Below are positions 15,683-24,335 of a stretch of 64,000 nucleotides of DNA, piece by piece. Source of the stretch: Candidatus Ribeiella danica (GTDB taxonomy: Bacteria > Chloroflexota > Chloroflexia > Chloroflexales > Roseiflexaceae); assembly GCA_016717335.1 (NCBI GenBank), contig JADKFS010000012.1, positions 62,001 to 126,000 on the forward strand. The letters are read 5' to 3'. Both the position numbers and the translations under genes were made by a program. Positions within the stretch are counted from its first letter, which is position 1; every line of letters starts with the position of its first letter. The notes beneath the pieces were generated by a model. That model did not search any database and had not been told where the DNA came from. It was given only the letters and a program-made list of their open reading frames with translations.

Positions 15683-18157
15683 GTGGCGTCGTACAAACCC
15701 GACCCGCCCCCGCTGTTGCAGCAGTACCAGCGCGCCGCCGGAGCCGGCTCGGCAGGTATCGCCGCGTCAGCCCCCGAAGCCGGCCAGGCCCTGATCAGCT
15801 ATCTGCGCGCGATCGTCGCGCAGGCCCGCGATATTCCGCTCGGCCGGGTGGGCGCGCCCGCGCGCCGCCTGCCGCTGCTCGACCTGTACCTGGAGCGCGG
15901 GCTGCTGCCGCTCGAACCGGCGGCTGAGTCGGCCGAGCGCCCGCAGCCCGGCCAGCCGCTGCTCCGGTCGCCGCTCGATCTCATCCGCCCGGCCGGCGCG
16001 CGGATCGTGCTCGAGGGGCGGGCCGGCTCCGGCAAGAGCACATGCCTGCGCCGGCTGGCGCTGGCGTGCGCCGCCAGCTGGCTGGGCGAGCCGGATCTCT
16101 ACGGCGATCTGCTGGCGGCGTGGCCCGGCCCGCCGCCCCTGCCGCTGCTGCTGTCCGCGCGCGACGGCTGCGGCGCGGACCCGCTTAGCCCGCCTGGACT
16201 CGACCCCGCGGCGCGGCCGGCGATCCGCGAGCAGCTGCAGCTCGGCCGCGCGCTGGTGCTGATCGATGGGCTCGACGACCTGGCCGACCGGCAGGAGTTG
16301 GACGCCGCGCTGGCGGCGATCGAGCGGCTGAGCGCGCAGTATCCCGCGAACAGGTACGTCGTCGCGAGCGGCCCGCGCGCCGATCGTCGGCTGGCCGGCT
16401 TCGCGCGCTATAGCCTGGCCCCGCTCGACGCCGCCGAGGTCGACGCGATGATCGCGCGCTGGTACGGGGCGATCGCCGGGGAGGGCGCGCCGGATGTTGG
16501 CGAGCGCGTCGCCGTGCTGCAGGGCCACATGCGCGCCTCCAGGCAGCTCCACGCGCTGGCGGCCAGCCCGCTCGGCCTGGCGCTCTGCATCCTCGCGCAC
16601 GCCGACGGGCACGCGCTGCCGGCGGAGCGCGGGGCGATCCTGGCCCGGCTGGCCGATCTGCTGCTCGACGGGTGGGATACGGGGAGCGCCGGCCTGCTCG
16701 CCCAGGTCGTCGGCGCGGGCCGGCCAACCAGCGTGGAGCAGCGCCTTGGCTTGCTGGAGCCGCTGGCGCTGGCGCTTCAGTCCGAAGCGGGCCAAGCGGC
16801 CGAGCAGCCGGGCGCGCTGAGCGACGCCACCGCTGCGATGCTCCTGCGCGCGCCGCTCGTGGCGCTGGGCGTTCCGGCCGAGCAGGCGAGCGCGCGGCTG
16901 CTCGATTGGTGCTGCGACAGGGGCATTCTGACCCAGGCCGGAGCGCAGGGCGACCGCACGATCGCGTGGCCGCCGCTGCGCGAGTACCTGGCCGCGCGCG
17001 CGCTGGCGGCCGCGCCCGACTTTGTCGAGCGCGCGGCTGGCCTCGGCGGCGACCCGCGCTGGCACGAGCCGATCGCCCTGGCGATCTCGGAGCTTGGCCG
17101 CGAGCGGGCGCCGCAGGCGGCCGGCGAGCTGTTTCGGCGCCTGATCGAGCGCGCCGATAAGCCGGCCAGGCGACCGGCAAGTCGCGCCCCGGCATCTGCG
17201 CCCGAGGCGGCAGAGCCGCCGTGGGGCGCGACCCTGCTCGCCGCCGCGTGCCTGCTGCAGCTGGGCAGCTCGGAGGCGCGTGTCGAAGCGCTGCGCGTGG
17301 AGGCGCGGGCGCGCCTGGTGGAGCTGATGCAATCGCGCGCGTGCCCGCTGGCCGCGCGCGTGCGGGCGGGGCTGCTGCTCGGCGAGCTGGGCGATCCGCG
17401 GTTCGCAAGCCTGCTTCCGCCGCTGGCGCACATCCCGGCCGGGGCGTTCGTGCTGGGCGCGCAGGGGCGCTACGAGGACGAGGGGCCGACGCAGCGCGTC
17501 AACGTGCCCAGCTTCTCGATCGGGCTGTACCCGGTCACCAACCACGAGTACGCGCGGTTTCTGGCCGACGAGCTGGGCTACCCGCCGCCGCGCTACTGGC
17601 ACGACCCGCGCTTCAACAACCCGGCCCAGCCGGTCGTGGGCGTGACGTGGCACGACGCGAGCGCCTACTGCCGCTGGCTGAGCGAGCGCCTGGCCCTGGC
17701 CGGCCTGCTGCCGGCCGAGATGACCGCGCGGCTGCCGCTGGAGGTCGAGTGGGAGAAAGCCGCCGGCTGGGACGCGCGGCGGCGCGCCAAGCGGCGCTAC
17801 CCCTGGGGCGAGGAGTGGTCGAGCGCGCGGGCCAACACGGCCGAAGCGCGCGGGGCGTGGGTCACCGCGCCGGTAGGGTGCTACCCGGAGGGTGTGAGCC
17901 CGTTCGGAGCGCACGATATGATCGGCAACGTGTGGGAGTGGATGGCGAGCGTCTACGCCAGCTACCCCGGTTCGGCGGCGCCGTTCCACGAGCCGAAAAG
18001 CTACGTGCTCCGCGGCTCCTCGTGCGTCTCGCTGCCCAAGGAGGCGCGCTGCACCTATCGCAGCCGTCTGCCGGCCGACTACTGGCGCTACCACCTCGGC
18101 TTTCGCGTGGTGGTCGCGAGCCCGCTGGACGGCGGCAGCGGTCAGCGCATCGATTGA
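15683..18157 (+). CDS. NACHT-like NTPase fused to FGE-sulfatase domain
   Basis: An 824-residue protein from GTG 15683, preceded by AGGTAG. Walker A GRAGSGKST lies at about 112-120 and Walker B LVLIDGLDD at about 191-199, with helical STAND-like sequence to about 520. From about 585 onward it is a formylglycine-generating-enzyme (sulfatase-modifying) domain: IPAGAFVLGA, PVTNHEYARF, WHDASAYCRWL, LEVEWEKAAG, YPWGEEW, GAHDMIGNVWEW and LGFRVV. In prokaryotes this fold also serves as a ligand-binding or accessory module of signalling NTPases and kinases. A catalytic role cannot be assumed because the Cys pair of true FGE is not obvious. It ends convergently with a 29-residue mini-gene. It may be a second STAND sensor related in function to the NACHT-TPR gene across the divergent promoter. 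Confidence 0.88.
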   Translation: MASYKPDPPPLLQQYQRAAGAGSAGIAASAPEAGQALISYLRAIVAQARDIPLGRVGAPARRLPLLDLYLERGLLPLEPAAESAERPQPGQPLLRSPLDLIRPAGARIVLEGRAGSGKSTCLRRLALACAASWLGEPDLYGDLLAAWPGPPPLPLLLSARDGCGADPLSPPGLDPAARPAIREQLQLGRALVLIDGLDDLADRQELDAALAAIERLSAQYPANRYVVASGPRADRRLAGFARYSLAPLDAAEVDAMIARWYGAIAGEGAPDVGERVAVLQGHMRASRQLHALAASPLGLALCILAHADGHALPAERGAILARLADLLLDGWDTGSAGLLAQVVGAGRPTSVEQRLGLLEPLALALQSEAGQAAEQPGALSDATAAMLLRAPLVALGVPAEQASARLLDWCCDRGILTQAGAQGDRTIAWPPLREYLAARALAAAPDFVERAAGLGGDPRWHEPIALAISELGRERAPQAAGELFRRLIERADKPARRPASRAPASAPEAAEPPWGATLLAAACLLQLGSSEARVEALRVEARARLVELMQSRACPLAARVRAGLLLGELGDPRFASLLPPLAHIPAGAFVLGAQGRYEDEGPTQRVNVPSFSIGLYPVTNHEYARFLADELGYPPPRYWHDPRFNNPAQPVVGVTWHDASAYCRWLSERLALAGLLPAEMTARLPLEVEWEKAAGWDARRRAKRRYPWGEEWSSARANTAEARGAWVTAPVGCYPEGVSPFGAHDMIGNVWEWMASVYASYPGSAAPFHEPKSYVLRGSSCVSLPKEARCTYRSRLPADYWRYHLGFRVVVASPLDGGSGQRID

Positions 18158-18289
18158 TCCGCAAACCTATGCGCTTGATAGCGCGGGCGCTGGATTCGCT
18201 CGCGCAAAGCCGCAAAGCCGCAAAGAACAACGCGGTCTGATGCCTTTGCGCGTGGTGGCTTGGCGTGAGATCAATCCGTGATCAGCGCT

Positions 18290-18379
18290 TTAGCACTTGG
18301 GGCAGTCGTCGTCGGCGTAGGGGCCGTGCTCGGGGCAGTCGTCGCCGGGAGCGTCGTCGGGAAGAGGCAGATCGTCCAT
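18290..18379 (-). CDS. 29-residue CxxH/CxxC mini-protein (possible zinc knuckle)
   Basis: ATG 18379 is preceded by AGAAGGACCCCATC, a good ribosome binding site at normal spacing. The product begins MDDLPLPDD and ends DDCPKC. Cys15, His18, Cys26 and Cys29 form CxxH-x7-CxxC, a pattern able to bind one zinc ion, and about a third of the residues are Asp or Glu. It is too short for most gene finders. It is convergent with the NACHT-FGE gene and divergent from the PfkB kinase. No family is recognised. Evidence for coding is the start signal, the ligand spacing and the lack of repeat character. Confidence 0.6.
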   Translation of the reverse strand: MDDLPLPDDAPGDDCPEHGPYADDDCPKC

Positions 18380-18592
18380 GATGGGGTCCTTCTGAATGTA
18401 ATAGATCAACGTCTATCCAAGCGTACTCGATCGCATGGACTACGACCAAGATGCGTAGATTAATGTAGCGTGACAGCGAGGAGATCTACCGAAGCGGGCC
18501 AGCGCCGGCCAAATACAGGCGCACAAAGTTATGCGATAATAGGCCCGATCGCTTGATCGTCTCGTCAAGCTGCCAAGCAGAGGGGAATTACG

Positions 18593-19558
18593 ATGTCTGG
18601 GCTGATTACCTGTATGGGCGAGATCTTGATCGACTTCTTGCCTATCGAGGAGGACGGGCGGACCGTCGGCTTTCGCATGCACCCCGGCGGCTCGCCGCTG
18701 AACGTGGCGGTTGGGGCGGCGCGGATGGGGCAGCCGGCCGCGTTCGCCGGCAAGGTCGCGGCCGACTTCTTCGGGCGCCACCTGCGCGGCTACGTCGAGT
18801 CCGAGGGCATCGACACGCGCTTCCTGCAGACGGTCGAGTCGCCTACGACGCTGGCGTTCGTGGCCTACGAGGGCGGCGACGCGGCCTACGCATTCTACGG
18901 GGACGCGGCCGCCGATACGCTGCTTTCGGTCGACGACCTGCCGCCGGCGCTGTTCGAAGAGACGAGCGCGCTGCAGATCGGCTCGATCAGCTTGCTGCGC
19001 GGAACGACCCCCGCCGCGATCCTCGCGACCGCCGAGCGACTCAAGGGCCGCGCGCTGATCTCGCTCGACCCGAACATCCGGCCGGGGCTCGTCCACGACG
19101 AGGCCGGCTACCGGGCGCTGCTGGACCGGCTGTTCGCGCTGGCCGATGTCGTCAAGATCAGCACGGTCGACCTGGACTGGCTCGCGCCGGGGCAGCCGGT
19201 CGAGGCGACGATGGCCGACCTGATGCGGCGCGGGCCGGCGCTGGTGGTCGTGACGCGCGGCGGCGAGGGGGTGCTGGCGCTGCATGGTGGGCGCGCGTAT
19301 GCAGAGGACTCGTTCCCGGTCACGGTCATCGACACGATCGGAGCGGGCGACACCTACGACGCCGGGCTGCTCGTCGGCCTGGCCGAGCGCGGCGCGCTCT
19401 CGCGCGAGAAGCTCGAGGCGCTGGCGCCCGAGGAGCTGAGCGCCACACTACGATTTGCGGGCGCCGCCGCGGCGATCAACTGCAGCCGCGCGGGGGCAAA
19501 CCCGCCCAGCCGCGCCGAGGTCGCGGCGTTCCTGGCGCGCCCCGGCGGCAGCGCATAG
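18593..19558 (+). CDS. PfkB-family carbohydrate kinase (fructokinase-like)
   Basis: A 321-residue protein from ATG 18593 after GAGGGGAATTACG. The N-terminal substrate signature is GGSPLNVAVGAARMG, and the C-terminal signature TIGAGDTYDAGLL carries the catalytic-base Asp. Ribokinase-fold enzymes phosphorylate sugars or nucleosides in the cytoplasm with ATP. The MGEILIDF start and overall length fit fructokinase or 2-keto-3-deoxygluconate kinase, but the substrate is unsure. A GATAAT-like -10 (18535-18540) lies upstream. It is monocistronic. Confidence 0.9.
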   Translation: MSGLITCMGEILIDFLPIEEDGRTVGFRMHPGGSPLNVAVGAARMGQPAAFAGKVAADFFGRHLRGYVESEGIDTRFLQTVESPTTLAFVAYEGGDAAYAFYGDAAADTLLSVDDLPPALFEETSALQIGSISLLRGTTPAAILATAERLKGRALISLDPNIRPGLVHDEAGYRALLDRLFALADVVKISTVDLDWLAPGQPVEATMADLMRRGPALVVVTRGGEGVLALHGGRAYAEDSFPVTVIDTIGAGDTYDAGLLVGLAERGALSREKLEALAPEELSATLRFAGAAAAINCSRAGANPPSRAEVAAFLARPGGSA

Positions 19559-19602
19559 CTTCTATCTTCCATTCGGAAATCGCGCTTTGTCGTGCCATCC
19601 CC

Positions 19603-19662
19603 CACACCCACGAAAAAGAAACCCCCGCCCCTGGCAGGGGCGGGGGTAGGGGGAGGGGTATC
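19603..19662. repeat. Family B palindromic repeat between convergent genes
   Basis: CCCCGCCCCTGGCAGGGGCGGGG forms a near-perfect hairpin, followed by AGGGGGAGGGG. Placed between the convergent ends of the PfkB gene and the small membrane gene, it is well positioned to be a bidirectional terminator. Confidence 0.75.
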
Positions 19663-19673
19663 CGATCAAGCGA

Positions 19674-19901
19674 CTACCGCTTGCGGCCAAACAGGAAGTA
19701 GGCGATCGGCCCGACGAAGTTGACGAACGCCAGCCCGGCCCACATCCGCTTGCTGCCGTTGATCTGCTCGGCCGGCCGGCGGCGGATATCGGCCAGCGCC
19801 GCGACCAGCAGCCCCACCTGAGCGATCACAAGCAGAACCGCGCCCGCTTTCTGCTCGGTCGTGAGGTCGCTCCAGGATTTTTTCGGCATATACACTGCCA
19901 T
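19674..19901 (-). CDS. Small membrane protein, phospholipase-D nuclease N-terminal (PLDc_N) type
   Basis: A 75-residue protein from ATG 19901 with GGAGGAAACCTCA upstream. Two hydrophobic helices (about 19-40 and 52-70) are separated by a basic ADIRRRPAEQINGSKRMW loop, and the second helix is followed by FGRKR. This two-helix arrangement is typical of the PLDc_N domain (cardiolipin-synthase N-terminal anchor) found as free-standing small proteins in many bacteria. Specific function is unknown. Confidence 0.75.
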   Translation of the reverse strand: MAVYMPKKSWSDLTTEQKAGAVLLVIAQVGLLVAALADIRRRPAEQINGSKRMWAGLAFVNFVGPIAYFLFGRKR

Positions 19902-20090
19902 TGAGGTTTCCTCCACTCTGCCTGCTGGGGTGCGCCGGTGGTGCAGCCATCGGGCCGGCGCGGGCGCACACGCGCTCGCACCCATGATATCGCGTTGAGA
20001 AGCCCTGTTCGGTGAAGATTTGTTACTCTGGCGTGCCGGTGTGGATCGGCTGCAGGCTGGAGATCGGCGCTGTCGCGGCGACGGAAAACG

Positions 20091-20124
20091 GCGCGGGCGC
20101 CCGATCAGGGAGGCCCGCGCCGCG
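20091..20124. terminator. GC-rich hairpin downstream of the 59-residue gene
   Basis: GGCGCGGGC and GCCCGCGCC arms flank a short spacer. It lies 3' of the minus-strand gene at 20148-20327. There is no clear U-tract, so Rho-independent function is uncertain. Confidence 0.4.
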
Positions 20125-20147
20125 CGATCGATCCATCTGCTAAAGAT

Positions 20148-20327
20148 CTACTCGCCGTAGCCCTCGCTCATAACGTGGCGATATAATCGCTGGAGCATCT
20201 GGAGCGAGAGTGTCTGCGAACCTTCCTCACGGCGCACTGGCAGGGGCGTGCGCTCCGCGTAATGGCGGCGCAGCCGGCTCATAATGGCTTCAACATACGC
20301 TCGCCGGGCATCCGTCTCCGTATTCAT
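20148..20327 (-). CDS. Hypothetical small protein, 59 residues
   Basis: ATG 20327 is favoured over a GTG two codons upstream because GGAG lies eight bases before the ATG. The product is charged and helical, beginning MNTETDARRAYVEA and containing RLRRHYAERTPLP and SLQMLQRLYRHV. No family is recognised. It has no close operon partner and is followed by a GC-rich hairpin. Confidence 0.6.
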   Translation of the reverse strand: MNTETDARRAYVEAIMSRLRRHYAERTPLPVRREEGSQTLSLQMLQRLYRHVMSEGYGE

Positions 20328-20546
20328 AGCCACTACTCCTACGCACTGTAGATGTTATCATCCATCGCTCTACGTAGCTTACCAATCCGCCGAGGCTATG
20401 TCATCAACCGTTTATCATCAGATCAGTAATACTACCGTCGCTGATCTCTAAAAGCATTTCGCGTGCCGCGAAACGGGCGCCACAGCGGCGGGCAGCACGA
20501 TCGGGCCCGCCGAGGGCCGGCGATTGCCCGCGCGCTCGACGCCGGC

Positions 20547-21578
20547 TCAATCGCGCGGGAGGCTCGGGACCGGCCAGCCCTGCGGGTGGATCACGTAGGC
20601 GGTTCCGCTGGAATTGGCCTGCCAGGCCCGCTCTAGCTGCGCGGCGTCGTAGAGCCGGCGAACGGCGCCCTCGTCGTCGCCGCGCGGGTCGGCGACGACC
20701 ACCCGCCCCTGCGCGTCGAAGCCGGCGACGATCAGCAGGTGGCCGGCGCTCGCCGGGATCGGCGCGTTGTCCAGCTCGCCCGCGCCCCAGGCCACGCTGA
20801 TCGCCAGCGGCACGCCGGCCGCCAGCCACGGATCGAGCTGGTCGAGCCCGGCGAAGCGCGCGACGTAGCCATCCAGCCCGCGGCCGGCCGCGAAGGCCGT
20901 GTTGAAGCCCCAGTTGCCGTGGCCGTCGTAGACCGGATCGTAGACTTGCGGCACGACCAGATCCGCGACGGCGCCGCGCTCGGCGAAGGGCGCCAGCCGC
21001 TCGTCGCCGGTCTGCGCGTGCCAGTAGGCCAGCAGCATGCCCGTGCAGGTCGGGCTGCACAGGTTGCGACCGTTCGGGTAGGCCAGCTGCGAGCGCGCCG
21101 GCACCGGCAGCTCGCGCGGTGTGAGGCGGCCCGGCGACGTGGCGCGCGCACCCGGCGCGCTTAGCGCCAGGCGCAGCGCCCGCAGCTCCGTCCGGCGCTC
21201 GCTCTCGCCGAGGAGCAGCACGCGCGGCTGCACCGCATCAGCGGGGCCGGCGAGCGACAGCGTGTCGGTCGCGACGCGCCCGTCGGCGTCCTGCTGCGCG
21301 TCGAAGCTGCGCCGGGCGCTGTTTTCGGCCAGGCTATCCCACTGCGCGATCCGGTAGAACGCCGTCCAGCGGCCGTCGCGCCGGGCGCGCAGCTGCAGCT
21401 CGATCCGGCTCCCGCCCGGCGTGGTCGCGGCCCACGAGGGGACGGCCTCGGCAAAGGGCGCCGGCGCGGCGGCCTCGGGCCCCAGCAGAATCGTCGCCGG
21501 CGCGCCGTCGACGGCGGCGGCCTCGCTATGCCAGCCGTGCGCGGCGTCGAACTGATCCCAGGAGAGCAGCGCTCGCAT
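20547..21578 (-). CDS. Peptidase C39-like protein (papain-fold)
   Basis: A 343-residue protein from ATG 21578 with GGAGCAACAACG upstream; further upstream in-frame codons read through the heptamer repeats. The N-terminal 150 residues form a beta-rich region with RRDGRWTAFYRIAQWDSL, likely a separate sandwich domain. The C-terminal part is Peptidase_C39_2-like: Cys174 in NLCSPTCTG, His280 in SAGHLLIVAGF and Asp297 in VVADPRG give the expected Cys-His-Asp order. No signal peptide is evident. The substrate is unknown. Its 5' leader is directly adjacent to a long heptamer array. Confidence 0.82.
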   Translation of the reverse strand: MRALLSWDQFDAAHGWHSEAAAVDGAPATILLGPEAAAPAPFAEAVPSWAATTPGGSRIELQLRARRDGRWTAFYRIAQWDSLAENSARRSFDAQQDADGRVATDTLSLAGPADAVQPRVLLLGESERRTELRALRLALSAPGARATSPGRLTPRELPVPARSQLAYPNGRNLCSPTCTGMLLAYWHAQTGDERLAPFAERGAVADLVVPQVYDPVYDGHGNWGFNTAFAAGRGLDGYVARFAGLDQLDPWLAAGVPLAISVAWGAGELDNAPIPASAGHLLIVAGFDAQGRVVVADPRGDDEGAVRRLYDAAQLERAWQANSSGTAYVIHPQGWPVPSLPRD

Positions 21579-21623
21579 CGTTGTTGCTCCGTCGCTATGG
21601 CGGTCCGGCGACATTGTACCATC

Positions 21624-21766
21624 GAACGCTGAACGCTGAACGTTGAACGCTGAACGCTGAACGTTGAACGCTGAACGCTGAACGCTGAACGAACGTTTGA
21701 ACGCGTTTGAATGTTTGAACGTTGAACGTTTGATCGAACGCTTTGAACGTTTGAACGTTTGAACGC
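21624..21766. repeat. Family C tandem array, unit GAACGCT/GAACGTT
   Basis: About 140 bp of the heptamers GAACGCT and GAACGTT with some slippage variants (GTTTGAACG). It lies between the ABC permease gene (3' end at 21852) and the C39-like gene (start at 21578). AACGTT is self-complementary, so copies can pair with one another. Confidence 0.9.
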
Positions 21767-21779
21767 CGGCTATCAACAG

Positions 21780-21848
21780 CCCCAAGCCCCAAGCCCCAAG
21801 CCCCAAGCCCCAAGCCCCAAGCCCCCAGGCCCAAGCCCCAAGCCCCAC
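21780..21848. repeat. Family C tandem array, unit CCCCAAG
   Basis: About nine heptamers of CCCCAAG, with one slightly altered copy. It directly follows the GAACGCT array and ends 3 bp before the stop codon of the ABC permease gene. The two arrays have unrelated units but the same period. Confidence 0.9.
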
Positions 21849-21851
21849 TCG

Positions 21852-22640
21852 TCAATGCGTCTGATCCGCCCGCTCCCACCAGACAAACGTTGCGACGATG
21901 CCCGCAAGGCTCGCGAGGAGCACGATCGCGTAGCTGGTCGCGCCGATCGGCCCATAGGCCGGCCCGGCCATTCCGGCGAACAGTGCCGGGATCGACCAGG
22001 GGAAGTACTCGCCCCAGCCCGCCGCCGCGACGACCTGCGCCAGGATCACCGCCAGGATCGCCGCGCCCATCGCCGGCAGGTAGCCGCGGCCGGCGCTGGC
22101 GCAGAACGCGATCGGCGTGACGAGCGCGATCGTCAGGCCGGCGGTGATCGCCAGGGTGACCGTGCCGTGCCAGAGCACCCCCGCCGGCGCCGGCGGCAGG
22201 CCGACCGCCGTGCCGACGCCGAGGCCGATCAGATAGATCGCCGCCGTCAGCGCGGCCGACCACGCCATCACCAGGATGAACTTGGCCAGCATGATCGCGA
22301 AGCGCGGGGTCGGCAGGGCCAGCAGGTCCTTGATCGTCTGGTCCGAGTACTCGCGCCCGAAGACCCAGCTGCCGATCAGGCTGAACAAGATGAAGCCGCC
22401 GATCGCGGCCGCCTGGCCGAGCATCCCCAGGTAGGTGCTCCAGTCGGCCGCGCCAACCGTGATCTGCGCCTTGGCGCTGATCATCCCCATGCGGCGCGCG
22501 AGGGCGGGGTCCTTCAAGACAATCATAAAGAAGCCGCCGGCGAGCGGCGCGAGCGAAAAGCCCAGCAGGGTCAGCAGCGGCATCTTGGATCGCCGCGCCT
22601 TCAGCAGCTCGACCCAGACGGCTTGTGTCAGGTTGCTCAT
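21852..22640 (-). CDS. ABC-2 type transporter permease
   Basis: A 262-residue protein from ATG 22640, overlapping the ATPase stop codon by 4 bp. It starts with the usual VWVELLKARRSKMPLL amphipathic entry and has about six hydrophobic helices, with a long first loop containing ITVGAADWSTYLGMLGQ and the cytoplasmic segment FGREYSDQTIKDLLALP characteristic of the family. With the ATPase it forms an exporter of unknown substrate, controlled by the adjacent TetR regulator. Confidence 0.9.
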   Translation of the reverse strand: MSNLTQAVWVELLKARRSKMPLLTLLGFSLAPLAGGFFMIVLKDPALARRMGMISAKAQITVGAADWSTYLGMLGQAAAIGGFILFSLIGSWVFGREYSDQTIKDLLALPTPRFAIMLAKFILVMAWSAALTAAIYLIGLGVGTAVGLPPAPAGVLWHGTVTLAITAGLTIALVTPIAFCASAGRGYLPAMGAAILAVILAQVVAAAGWGEYFPWSIPALFAGMAGPAYGPIGATSYAIVLLASLAGIVATFVWWERADQTH

Positions 22641-23569
22641 CGTTTGCCCTCCTCGCCCATGTCCATGTCGATCAGCCGCAGGAAGTAGTGCTCCAGATCC
22701 TCCTGCTCGACGTTGAGCATCGTCGGCGCGTGCCCGGCGTTGACCAGGCGCGTCGCGACGTCGTCCGGGTGCTCGATCGCGGCGAGATTGCAGACCTCGA
22801 TGCCGTCCTCGTCCAGCATCTCCGTGGCGTAGCCGGCGCCGACAAGCACCGCGCGGGCCGCCGCCGACTCGCGCGCGCGCACCACCAGCCGGCGCCGCAG
22901 GCTGTGCTCCAGCTCGGCCGCGTCCAGCTCCTGCACCAGGCGCCCCTGGTGGATGATGCCGATCCGATCGGCCAGGCGCGAGACCTCGCCCAGGATGTGG
23001 CTCGACATGAATATGGTGACGCCCTGCCCGTGCGCCAGATCGATCAGCAGGTTGCGAATCTCCACGATGCCGGCCGGGTCCAGGCCGTTGGCCGGCTCGT
23101 CGAGCACGAGCAGCCGCGGCTGGTGCAGGATCGCCTTGGCCAGCCCGAGGCGCTGCGCGTTGCCGAGCGATAGCGTCCCGGCGCGGCGATCGGCGTAGGC
23201 GCTCAAGCCCAGCTGCTCGATCATCCGCGCGACCGCCCGCCGATCGGTGCCCGGGCGCAGGCGGCGCATCGCCTCCAGGTTCTCGCGCACCGTCAGCTCC
23301 GGGTAGGCGTGCGGGGTCTCGACCATGTAGCCGACCGCGCCCCACGGCCGCCGCTCGCCAGGCCGAATCAGCGTGCCGAGCACGCGCGCCGCGCCGGCGG
23401 TCGGCTTGACCATCCCGAGCAGCATGCGAATCGTCGTCGTCTTGCCCGCGCCGTTGAGGCCGAGAAACGCGTAGATCTCGCCCTCGGCGACGCGCAGCGA
23501 CAGCCCATCCACGGCGGCGACGTCGCCGTAGCGCTTCGCCAGATCCTGGGTTTCGATCGCAAGTTTCAT
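22637..23569 (-). CDS. ABC transporter ATP-binding protein (exporter)
   Basis: A 310-residue protein from ATG 23569. Walker A GLNGAGKTTT is at about 38-47 and Walker B LLVLDEPANGLDP near 160. The signature is altered to LSLGNAQRLGLA in place of LSGGQ, but the overall layout and the SSHILGEV switch region are intact. The C-terminal 90 residues form the regulatory extension common in drug or antimicrobial-peptide exporters. It lies between the TetR gene (3 bp away) and the permease. Confidence 0.93.
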   Translation of the reverse strand: MKLAIETQDLAKRYGDVAAVDGLSLRVAEGEIYAFLGLNGAGKTTTIRMLLGMVKPTAGAARVLGTLIRPGERRPWGAVGYMVETPHAYPELTVRENLEAMRRLRPGTDRRAVARMIEQLGLSAYADRRAGTLSLGNAQRLGLAKAILHQPRLLVLDEPANGLDPAGIVEIRNLLIDLAHGQGVTIFMSSHILGEVSRLADRIGIIHQGRLVQELDAAELEHSLRRRLVVRARESAAARAVLVGAGYATEMLDEDGIEVCNLAAIEHPDDVATRLVNAGHAPTMLNVEQEDLEHYFLRLIDMDMGEEGKR

Positions 23570-23572
23570 AGC

Positions 23573-24172
23573 TCACTCCGCGACGAGATATCCGGCCACC
23601 AGGCCGACCAGCACGTCCAGCACGGCCGGGTAGATATCGGCGTCGAACTCTTGCTCGTGTAGGCTCAGGAAGAACAGCGCGCGCATGAGGTTCGAGACCA
23701 GCCGCGCGTCGCGGTCGATCGCGACGCCGGCGCGCGCCCACTCGGCGATCAGCTCGCCGGCCGACATGTCGTCGCGCTGCGTGTGCGCCGCGACCTTCTC
23801 CTCGGGCAGCTTGCGCAGCAGGTGCTCGTAGTCCTCCCGGTCGAAGTGCGTGAACAGCGCGTTGGTCTTCCAGAGCGCGAGCGCGTCCTTCAGCAGGGCG
23901 TGCACCCGCTGGCGGGGCGGCGTCTCCGAGCGGGCGGCGCCGCGGAACAGGCTGGCCTTGAAGTCGGCCTCGAACTGCTCCAGCAGCTCGAAGAACAGCT
24001 CCTCCTTCGAGTCGAAGAACAGGTAGAACGCGCCCTTCGAGATGCCGGCCGCGCTGGTCAGATCCTCCACGCTGGTCTTCTTGACGCCGTAGGTCGCGAA
24101 AAGATCGCGGCCTTTCTCCAGCAGCTTGGCGCGGATCAGCGCCTTCTCGCGCTCGGTGAAGCCTTTCGGCAT
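23573..24172 (-). CDS. TetR/AcrR-family transcriptional repressor
   Basis: A 199-residue protein from ATG 24172. The N-terminal HTH reads LLEKGRDLFATYGVKKTS, then VEDLTSAAGISKGAFYLFF and DSKEELFFELLEQF, the canonical TetR pattern. The remaining helices form the ligand-binding and dimerisation domain. It is the first gene of an operon with the ABC ATPase and permease, so autoregulation of an exporter in response to the exported compound is likely. A matching inverted repeat lies just upstream. Confidence 0.93.
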   Translation of the reverse strand: MPKGFTEREKALIRAKLLEKGRDLFATYGVKKTSVEDLTSAAGISKGAFYLFFDSKEELFFELLEQFEADFKASLFRGAARSETPPRQRVHALLKDALALWKTNALFTHFDREDYEHLLRKLPEEKVAAHTQRDDMSAGELIAEWARAGVAIDRDARLVSNLMRALFFLSLHEQEFDADIYPAVLDVLVGLVAGYLVAE

Positions 24173-24193
24173 AGCTCCCTCTTTGCAAACGTG

Positions 24194-24216
24194 TGACTAA
24201 ATTACTTTTACAGTCA
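24194..24216. promoter_or_regulatory. Candidate TetR operator
   Basis: TGACT and AGTCA arms separated by 13 bp of A/T-rich DNA, about 20 bp upstream of the TetR start codon. TGACT...AGTCA half-sites are common for TetR regulators that control ABC exporters. This A/T-rich patch probably also contains the operon promoter. Confidence 0.6.
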
Positions 24217-24294
24217 TAAGGATACACCTGTTCCACGCGATGTCAAGTCGGTCGCTGGTCGGAGGCATCGGCCCTGGCGTCACGCACGGCACGG

Positions 24295-24323
24295 TTGCGC
24301 GCGGCGCGCCGCTATGCTACAAT
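24295..24323 (+). promoter_or_regulatory. Promoter of tRNA-Leu
   Basis: -35 TTGCGC (24295-24300) and -10 TACAAT (24318-24323) with 17-bp spacing; the tRNA begins 12 bp downstream. Confidence 0.6.
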
Positions 24324-24335
24324 TCGCGCAATGTT

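Noticed and set aside
17980..18130. FGE/C-type-lectin-like C-terminus as a diversity-generating retroelement target
   Set aside because: No reverse transcriptase, template repeat or adenine-rich variable codons are seen in the window.
18278..18463. 61-codon plus-strand frame (Val/Gly/Ala-rich)
   Set aside because: It is the antisense of the better supported 29-residue mini-gene, and its hydrophobic bias comes from the complementary Asp codons.
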